NCBI RefSeq assembly: GCF_005887555.1 | Contig: NZ_VCIA01000001.1 | Span: 1,302,001 to 1,366,000 of the forward strand | Length of the DNA: 64,000 nt | From: Lentibacillus cibarius | Lineage (GTDB): Bacteria > Bacillota > Bacilli > Bacillales > Amphibacillaceae | Direction of reading: 5' to 3' | Part shown: piece by piece, positions 58,889 through 64,000 of the stretch | How positions within the stretch are numbered: the stretch's first letter is position 1 | Layout of the letters: every line of letters begins with the position of its first letter | Notes under the pieces: generated by a model | What the model was told of the DNA's origin: nothing | Seen by the model: the letters and a program-made list of their open reading frames with translations, nothing else | Database searches by the model: none | Translations under genes and position numbers: made by a program

Positions 58889-61213
58889 CTAGTATCGAGG
58901 TCTGATGTCGTTATCGAACATTCGTTTTACTAATTGGGTGTTCGATACGGCTAATTCTGCTAGTGTCGTGTTATCTTTTGGCTGGAAGTTGTTGCTCTCG
59001 TCACCTTGAAGAAGTCCGAGTGCTTGTGATAGCGCGACATAGCCTTTATAGTCATCATCAATAGCGTTGGCGTCCGCAAAATCGAGCTTATACAGATCAC
59101 CATGTTTGGCTGCTGCATCCAGTCCGAGTGTACGGATATACCAAGCTGCAAGTTCTTGCCGTGTTAGCTTTTCATCAACCGGGAATGTATCCTGTTGGGT
59201 GTTAATAATGCCCCGGTCTGCTGCCCGTTCCACAATTTGATACAAGTCATCTCCAGGCGCGATGTTGTCAAATGTTTGCTCTTGTTGTTCCCCTGAAGGT
59301 CCACCCGGTCCAGGCATAGTAACATTAGGCATTTGTGTCAGCGACCGCACGAGCACGTTTAACGCTTTTCCTTTAGATAATGGGGCGTCCGGCTTAACGG
59401 ATTCCGGATCATCCACTTGAATAATTCCCGCTTTGATCATAAAGTTAAGCTCGTCCTCTGCCCATGGATGCGAAACCTCAATATCTGAACCTTCTTGCCG
59501 GTTTGGCAATCTAGGGTCATCCATCCATTTCCCTTTAATAGCGTCATACGTTTGTGTATCATGACCAAGGTCCGGCTGGTAAATAAGCTTGTATTCGCCA
59601 TCACCTGAACTAACATTATAAGGTACAGGATTTACCGGATTCGCCTTTAATGCTTGCGGGCTCATGTAAACAAGCGACACGCCCAGGTCTTCAAGGAAAT
59701 CTTCTCTAGCCTGTTTCTTATCCACTGCATCCTCTTTAGACGGCCATTCTTTCACCGCTTTGGTATCGGCATTGAACATGATCACTTTTCCATCTTCAGC
59801 AGAAATGCTCACATGAACGTCATCACCGATTACCCGGATACCGTCATGAACGCGTGGGAATTGAAAGCTATAGGCCCCATCCGATGAGACGTCTTCCGGT
59901 TTAACTACCGGTTCGGCGTACTGATTGAGTTTTGAAGGGGCGTACTCCTTAATCGCCTCCACCGCTTGATCCAGCGCTTCCTCAGACGATAAGTTTTTCT
60001 CAACATCTTCCCCATCATTCATGCGCAGTTGATAAATGTCGTGGTATTGCACTACTTCCCCGTCGGCTTTATTAATGGATACACTTGAGCCAAAAGTAGA
60101 AGAACCGGTTTGATACGAATAATTTACGCTATAAACCGTTTGGCCGCTACGATTTTGCCTTTCCCGGACGGATTCAATTCGCAGTTTTGTATCGTCATCG
60201 TCATTCTGCAAAAGTTTTTCCGCTCGTTCTTTCGCTTCATCCTTGGAAATCGGCTCAGATTCTACATCTGCCGGTTCGTCCTTTAGTGGTTTAAGGTCAT
60301 CAGCTTCCGGAATGTCCTCAACGAATTCACCATTGACGCTGAATTTCCCGTCTGTAGCGTGAATGCCGGTGACAGCCGGATCGAAATTATACATGAGTTG
60401 GGCTTTGGCACCTTCACTTCTTGAGTCAACGACATAATGAAGGCCAAGCTGGATGTTGTCTTTTATCCGTTTCAATGCTTTCTCTTGATCAAACGTTTGT
60501 TTAGGGTCTTCATATGAGACGTCTTTTGATGGATTCATTCCTTTGTGCACGCTCGAAATCTCACCGTTTCCGAGAATGGTAATCGTCACCGTGTCACCTG
60601 CAACCGGAATGTCTTGTTCCAGCCGCTCATACTGAAAACGATATTCAATCGGTTCCGTTAACGACTGATTCGTCGGCATCAGGCGAGAGATCGAATCGGT
60701 CTGATGGTACGTTGCATCGTCGGTTAACTGATCGACGACGGAACTCGCCTTTGATTGGGCTTCATCCTTGGAAACTTTCGCTGGAAAGAGCGCTTCTTTT
60801 TCATGGGGTGTTCGGTAGTTGAAATGTTCTAGGTGTAAATCATCTCCAGCAAACGACGCACTGGCATGCATACGCTCTCCATCGACTTCTTTGTTGATAG
60901 ATACCCTGTATTGAACGATTTTTTCATCCTGTCCTTCCGGGTAACGATAGCTGGTTCTGACGCGGACATCATCTTCGCCTATTACATCAAATTGGCCAGG
61001 AGCCACCGCTTGTAACCTATCAATCAACTTTTTAACATCAACTTCCTTGTCTGCATCGGATACTTCTACCACTTGTGTACTATTAATGTGGTATTGCCCC
61101 GCCGGAGACTGTTCAGCTTGCTCAGCAGGTGTTGCTGCACTGGCGGCAAGCGGCATCCCCGCTATCAACAATGAAGCAGCAAGCGGCGTGACTCCTAATC
61201 TGTTAAACTTCAA
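58889..61213 (-). CDS. SLH protein with YcdB/YcdC-type repeats
   Basis: 774 residues from TTG 61213 (GGGGGGAAGG upstream). Signal peptide to about 26 (PLAASLLIAGMPLAASA), then long PepSY/YcdB-like repeats from about 45 to 560 that alternate KDEAxxxAxxxL helices with beta hairpins (VRVRTSYRYPEGQDE, SKDEAKERAEKLLQNDD, SSEEALDQAVEAIKEYAPSK). Three SLH modules end the chain from about 575 (HPWAEDELNFMIKAGII, FDNIAPGDDLYQIVERAADR, DDYKGYVALSQALGLLQGDE). YcdB-type proteins are common in Bacilli and of uncertain function, perhaps inhibiting secreted proteases. It would be held to the wall by its SLH end. Confidence 0.82.
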   Translation of the reverse strand: MKFNRLGVTPLAASLLIAGMPLAASAATPAEQAEQSPAGQYHINSTQVVEVSDADKEVDVKKLIDRLQAVAPGQFDVIGEDDVRVRTSYRYPEGQDEKIVQYRVSINKEVDGERMHASASFAGDDLHLEHFNYRTPHEKEALFPAKVSKDEAQSKASSVVDQLTDDATYHQTDSISRLMPTNQSLTEPIEYRFQYERLEQDIPVAGDTVTITILGNGEISSVHKGMNPSKDVSYEDPKQTFDQEKALKRIKDNIQLGLHYVVDSRSEGAKAQLMYNFDPAVTGIHATDGKFSVNGEFVEDIPEADDLKPLKDEPADVESEPISKDEAKERAEKLLQNDDDDTKLRIESVRERQNRSGQTVYSVNYSYQTGSSTFGSSVSINKADGEVVQYHDIYQLRMNDGEDVEKNLSSEEALDQAVEAIKEYAPSKLNQYAEPVVKPEDVSSDGAYSFQFPRVHDGIRVIGDDVHVSISAEDGKVIMFNADTKAVKEWPSKEDAVDKKQAREDFLEDLGVSLVYMSPQALKANPVNPVPYNVSSGDGEYKLIYQPDLGHDTQTYDAIKGKWMDDPRLPNRQEGSDIEVSHPWAEDELNFMIKAGIIQVDDPESVKPDAPLSKGKALNVLVRSLTQMPNVTMPGPGGPSGEQQEQTFDNIAPGDDLYQIVERAADRGIINTQQDTFPVDEKLTRQELAAWYIRTLGLDAAAKHGDLYKLDFADANAIDDDYKGYVALSQALGLLQGDESNNFQPKDNTTLAELAVSNTQLVKRMFDNDIRPRY

Positions 61214-61300
61214 ATCCTTCCCCCCTATAAAAGTTAGTAAAATTTCTTACATTTGCCATTCTAGGCGAAATCTTGCAAATATGCAATGGGGGATGGTGCT

Positions 61301-61472
61301 GGTGCCAGAGGGGTGGTGCCAGGCACTTTAACTATTCTGAATTTTCATGGTGCCTGGCACCTCAGCTACCACCCTGCATAAGATTTCTCTCACGCAGCGC
61401 TTCTCCAAATCACACCTTCCAACATTCAATCTTGCCGAACAAATTTTCAGAATAATCTAAGTGCCTGGCACC
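61301..61472. repeat. REP cluster s (one full element, fragments)
   Basis: A GTGCCAGAGG fragment, a full pair at about 61315-61361, and a lone GTGCCTGGCAC at 61461. The last is 5 nt from the TAG stop of the collagen-like gene. Confidence 0.8.
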
Positions 61473-61476
61473 CAAG

Positions 61477-62382
61477 CTAATCCGCCAGTTTATGAACGGA
61501 CCAAACAGTTCCGGATGGTGATGAACCGCCTAAATTAAGATTGATGTTTAGGCCTTCTGCTTGGTAGTATAAGCCGATGACATCACCGGCGTTTAACATG
61601 ACATCACCAGTCAGGGTAACGGTTCCGTTGCCTAAAACAGCTCTTAATGTTAATAATGTGACACTAATGTTAAGAACAGGGAACAGTCCCGAAACCAGAT
61701 CCGTTGTAGTTGGGGATTTTTTCCGGACAACAAAAGCCGGATTCACATTTCCTCCAATGCTGGCGCCGACTGCAGCGGTTGTGTTATAACTAATAACTGC
61801 CTTGATTGTATACCTACCCGACTCTGGAACTGTATAATCACCGGTTGCAGGATCGAATCCTGTTCCATTAAAAAAGTTACCTGATACTGTCCAATTTCCC
61901 AATTGTCCACTGCTGCTAATGCTGGAAGGTTCCCTTTTTGCAGAAAACCCGGTTGCTGCCACATTGGGTCCAGGTGGTCCTTCTGGTCCTTGTGGCCCCT
62001 CTGGTCCTTGTGGTCCTTCTGGTCCTTGTGGTCCCTCTGGTCCTTGGGGTCCCTCTGGTCCGGGTGGTCCAGGTGGCCCGCCTTCCATGGACATAATTTC
62101 AATAACTTGGCCCAACTTATTATCCAAAATACCTTCTTTTTGCAATACGATATTTAGTGTATTTTGAACGGTCTCATTCGTTTCTAAGATTTCCGGTAAT
62201 GTCGCATTTGGACTTAGCCCCTGAAGGGTACCCAGCGTATATTGAATTTTTTCCGCCTCAGCATTTATAACGTGAGCCAGTCCCAATTCTTCCATCGCTA
62301 TGGAAGCCAGAAGCATATTTATCACATCATCCCGAGTCATTGAAATTTCGGGATTAATATCCGGAATATTGGCTTGTGACAT
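61477..62382 (-). CDS. collagen-like surface protein (spore/exosporium type)
   Basis: 301 residues from ATG 62382 (GGGGG 6 nt upstream; a second in-frame ATG 6 nt earlier is possible). Residues about 1-105 are a helical N-domain ([40 protein letters not shown]) also present in the gene at 62477. A 13-triplet collagen stretch follows ([12 protein letters not shown], then repeated GPEGPQ to GPN). The C-terminal part (about 150-301) is a beta-rich BclA/TNF-like domain ([38 protein letters not shown]). No signal peptide, as in exosporium collagen proteins made inside the mother cell. A spore-surface position is inference. Confidence 0.85.
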   Translation of the reverse strand: MSQANIPDINPEISMTRDDVINMLLASIAMEELGLAHVINAEAEKIQYTLGTLQGLSPNATLPEILETNETVQNTLNIVLQKEGILDNKLGQVIEIMSMEGGPPGPPGPEGPQGPEGPQGPEGPQGPEGPQGPEGPPGPNVAATGFSAKREPSSISSSGQLGNWTVSGNFFNGTGFDPATGDYTVPESGRYTIKAVISYNTTAAVGASIGGNVNPAFVVRKKSPTTTDLVSGLFPVLNISVTLLTLRAVLGNGTVTLTGDVMLNAGDVIGLYYQAEGLNINLNLGGSSPSGTVWSVHKLAD

Positions 62383-62476
62383 TGACATCCCCCTTTTTCA
62401 TTTCCATTACCATGGAGGTTGATTCCCATTGACTTCTGGAAGCTATTGATAATATTTTTATAGAGGGTGACCATAC

Positions 62477-62896
62477 ATGTCGATGCCGAATATTCCGGAT
62501 ATTACGCCCGAAATCTCTTTGAACAGGTGTGAAGCGATAAACTTAACGCTGACTTCCATTGCCTTGGAAGAAATAAGCTTATCTCACATACTGAACGCAG
62601 AAGGGGAAAAAGTACAAGGCATGATTAACAAAGCATGCAGCTTCGATGATTATCTGAAAACAAATGAAAGCATGCATGCCACACTCCGGTCAATCATTAA
62701 ATCGCAAATGCTGCTGCAATTTAAACTCGAGGATGTCATTACGATCAATAAAGATAGCAGCCAGCATAGGTGCGAAAAATGCATTAAACAATGTCGATAT
62801 CATGGAACCAGTTATTGTAAATGCAGTTCGTTGGAAAATTGTCCGTATTGCTGCAGTTTCCGACAGTATAAAAAACAGGATAAATCATCTAAATAA
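62477..62896 (+). CDS. Cys-rich small protein sharing the collagen-like protein's N-domain
   Basis: 139 residues. Residues 1-95 parallel the N-domain of the divergent collagen-like gene (NIPDITPEISLNRCEAINLT, ALEEISLSHILNAEGEKVQG). The tail (about 96-139) has nine Cys (RCEKCIKQCRYHGTSYCKCS, NCPYCCSFRQ), suggesting crosslinks or metal binding. No signal peptide; together with the neighbour this suggests a spore coat or exosporium role (inference). GAGGGTGACC precedes the ATG. Confidence 0.75.
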   Translation: MSMPNIPDITPEISLNRCEAINLTLTSIALEEISLSHILNAEGEKVQGMINKACSFDDYLKTNESMHATLRSIIKSQMLLQFKLEDVITINKDSSQHRCEKCIKQCRYHGTSYCKCSSLENCPYCCSFRQYKKQDKSSK

Positions 62897-62914
62897 TGAC
62901 TGGGGGGTGGCCCC

Positions 62915-63352
62915 ATGAGTGCGGATGACCATGATTGGGAAAGTTTATTCGCAGAAAGTGAAGCAGATTATTTGGATGCTCTAAGTATTTATATTTGTTT
63001 TTTGACCAATTATTTACGAAACCTTTGGACGATAGATAATAATGATGAGAGAGAGGAAGCAGAAAATCAACTGATGGATTCCCTCGTGTTAACACAGACA
63101 CTGCACTTTCATCTGCTGCAGCGTAAAATGCTTCTTGATACCAATTTCCAACGGGATGATGACTTTTTTAATGCACAAAATTTGGCGGGTTCCCTGCAAG
63201 AACTAAAAAAGGCGGTTGAAAAACACACCTTTACTTCACAATACACCAAATCAAGATGCCAACAATTTTTAAAACAAATGACACTATATCATCCATCCAT
63301 CAAAATCATCCAAAAAGACACGGATATCCCACCACCCTGGAAGTCGGTATAG
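62915..63352 (+). CDS. small helical protein of unknown function next to the collagen-like locus
   Basis: 145 residues, all helical in appearance with acidic N-terminus (DDHDWESLFAESEADYLDAL) and a long helical middle. GGGGGGTGG precedes the ATG and it follows 62477 with an 18-nt gap, so they are co-transcribed. I do not recognise the family. Its TAG stop (63350-63352) is directly followed by a REP element. Confidence 0.6.
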   Translation: MSADDHDWESLFAESEADYLDALSIYICFLTNYLRNLWTIDNNDEREEAENQLMDSLVLTQTLHFHLLQRKMLLDTNFQRDDDFFNAQNLAGSLQELKKAVEKHTFTSQYTKSRCQQFLKQMTLYHPSIKIIQKDTDIPPPWKSV

Positions 63353-63398
63353 GTGCCAGGCACTTGCACAATTCAGAATAGTCTAAGTGCCTGGCACG
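63353..63398. repeat. REP t, directly after a stop codon
   Basis: GTGCCAGGCAC (63353-63363) and GTGCCTGGCAC with AATTCAGAATAG between; the first base follows TAG. Confidence 0.85.
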
Positions 63399-63432
63399 AA
63401 AAACCGCTCGACAATACAATCACCCCAAAAAC

Positions 63433-63462
63433 TTGAAAAAAAGCACTAAATTTTTGTATAAT
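63433..63462 (+). promoter_or_regulatory. strong promoter of a candidate antisense RNA
   Basis: TTGAAA (63433-63438), 18-nt spacer, TATAAT (63457-63462) in a very AT-rich stretch, firing rightward toward the 3' end of the small gene at 63553. Confidence 0.6.
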
Positions 63463-63469
63463 ATAAATA

Positions 63470-63612
63470 TAATTATAATATAATGAAAAAGAGAAGTGCG
63501 CTAACACTTCTCCATACAACTGCACCGTAAGGGGGCGGTTGTCTATATGCGTTTATTTATTGTGTGAACCACCCTTTCGCTTCCTACGGCTCAGGGTGGT
63601 TTTCTTGTTTTC
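63470..63612 (+). ncRNA. candidate antisense RNA to the small toxin-like gene
   Basis: Transcription from the promoter at 63433-63462 would pass a hairpin (GAGAAGTG / CACTTCTC near 63492-63514) and end at the hairpin AACCACCCT / AGGGTGGTT (63567-63601) followed by a TTTCTTGTTTT stretch. This RNA overlaps the last codons and 3' region of the minus-strand gene 63553-63699, as antitoxin RNAs do in type I systems. A six-codon frame (MRLFIV at about 63548) is also inside it. Confidence 0.38.
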
Positions 63613-63699
63613 TAATATGTTTTTCCGAAAGAAATATGCACCACTCTCCCGCATGATCCCCTTCAGAACTTCACGAAGAAATTCAAGAAATGTTTCCAT
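63553..63699 (-). CDS. 48-residue toxin-like peptide
   Basis: ATG 63699 follows AAAGGAGGTGATAATC, a very strong ribosome site. The peptide begins METFLEFLREVLKGIMRESG, has an aromatic AYFFRKNILE part and ends in a strongly basic tail (KTTLSRRKRKGGSHNK). An amphipathic or membrane-seeking helix with a basic tail is typical of type I toxins, but also of small phage-derived peptides. Its 3' coding end lies opposite a hairpin terminator on the plus strand. In its own mRNA, AACCACCCT near the end can pair with AGGGTGGTT either nearby or in the 5' leader (63743-63751), which could switch folding near the ribosome site. Confidence 0.5.
   Translation of the reverse strand: METFLEFLREVLKGIMRESGAYFFRKNILENKKTTLSRRKRKGGSHNK
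63567..63612 (+). terminator. terminator for the antisense RNA
   Basis: Stem AACCACCCT (63567-63575) / AGGGTGGTT (63593-63601), then a TTTCTTGTTTT tail. Confidence 0.6.
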
Positions 63700-63851
63700 G
63701 ATTATCACCTCCTTTCCTAAAACGGAAAGAAGAGCGACAACCAACCACCCTCACAATATTCAGCTGCATTTCAATTCTATCATATTTTTAGATTAAATAT
63801 GTGAATTTTTAAAAAGTCACTCCAGAGATTTCTCTCCACTGTACCCGGCAA

Positions 63852-63862
63852 GTGCCTGGCAC
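63852..63862. repeat. REP u, single unit touching a stop codon
   Basis: GTGCCTGGCAC; on the minus strand it follows the TAG of the aldo/keto reductase without a gap. Confidence 0.8.
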
Positions 63863-64000
63863 CTATTCAAACCCCACTACCGGGTGTGGTATGTATGGTT
63901 CTTCTAAGTACGCTACCTCTTCTGGTGTAAGCGAAACGGAAAGTGCGTCGACTGCATCTTCTACATGAGAGATTTTTGTGGCGCCGACAATCGGAGCTGT
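63863..64000 (-). CDS. aldo/keto reductase, C-terminal end (partial)
   Basis: The last 45 residues read TAPIVGATKISHVEDAVDAL, then SVSLTPEEVAYLEEPYIPHP and VVGFE. IVGATK..H.EDAV is the NADPH-binding end of aldo/keto reductases, and EEPY.PHPVVG is the ending of the YghZ/AKR11-like group. They reduce aldehydes or ketones with NADPH in the cytoplasm. The start lies outside the window. The stop directly abuts a REP unit. Confidence 0.85.
   Translation of the reverse strand, partial: TAPIVGATKISHVEDAVDALSVSLTPEEVAYLEEPYIPHPVVGFE

Noticed and set aside
61903..62167. Plus-strand Gly/Pro- and Trp-rich frames opposite the collagen repeat
   Set aside because: They are the complement of GPEGPQ codons; the minus strand gene has a start, domains and a stop in the right places.
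1..64000. tRNA, rRNA or riboswitch genes
   Set aside because: No cloverleaf ends, rRNA blocks or known riboswitch cores were recognised by eye; a covariance-model search would be needed to exclude them fully.

Overview
The window looks like chromosome from a halophilic or halotolerant, spore-forming, low-GC Gram-positive of the Bacillaceae (Lentibacillus/Virgibacillus/Oceanobacillus neighbourhood; this placement is inference). Supporting signs are strong AGGAGG-type ribosome sites, a Bacillus-type wall-polymer set, an S-layer with SLH proteins, very acidic secreted proteins, and a collagen-like protein of the kind found on spores. No rRNA, tRNA, CRISPR array or prophage was seen.

Layout. 1-1.3 kb: start of a malate synthase G gene diverging from a LysR regulator. 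1.4-8.6 kb (minus strand): a sialic-acid operon with NanE (frameshifted), NanA, a TRAP transporter, a ROK kinase, an RpiR regulator and an SGNH esterase; promoters, cre-like sites and palindromes are visible. 8.6-12.5 kb: repeats, a cyclase-family hydrolase, a broken RQC-minor gene, a HAD phosphatase and a small DUF1659/DUF2922 pair. 12.5-25.3 kb: a wall-polymer and S-layer biogenesis block with two LCP ligases, TagD, TagO, MurJ, a CsaB-glycosyltransferase fusion, SecA2 and an SlaP-like protein. 25.8-43.8 kb: the secreted cargo, seven SLH-domain proteins (chitinase-like GH18, glucosaminidase, subtilase, lytic transglycosylase, the S-layer protein, a phosphodiester glycosidase and an SLH-DUF6612-like protein). 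Two of these are broken, and a deacetylase remnant lies among them. 44-47 kb: a three-gene membrane glycosylation unit (DUF6056-like, GT2, GtrA). 47.1-47.7 kb: a REP-associated tyrosine transposase (RAYT). 48-55.3 kb: a lipoprotein and a TetR/RND/adaptor/TolC-like efflux cluster with a near-perfect operator. 55.6-61.2 kb: two more SLH proteins (M28 peptidase, YcdB-type) around a frameshifted nucleoside hydrolase. 61.5-63.4 kb: a collagen-like protein and two small partners. 63.4-63.8 kb: a candidate type I toxin-antitoxin locus. The end of an aldo/keto reductase closes the window.

How it works together: TagO, TagD and the LCP proteins make and attach wall polymer. CsaB would pyruvylate the polymer to create the SLH ligand. 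SecA2 and SlaP would export and assemble the S-layer, and nine SLH proteins would decorate the wall with hydrolases. In B. anthracis, csaB, secA2 and slaP likewise serve the S-layer.

The most striking feature is the density of short intergenic repeats. About 21 clusters of nested palindromes are built from GTGCCAGGCAC and AATTCTGAATT. They often sit directly on stop codons, sometimes supply C-terminal codons, and share the window with their probable mobiliser, the RAYT. Several other short repeat families, some with a period near 21 nt, fill other gaps. Five genes carry a frameshift or nonsense change. Two of these are A7-to-A6 losses in A-tracts, so either gene decay or sequencing error must be considered.
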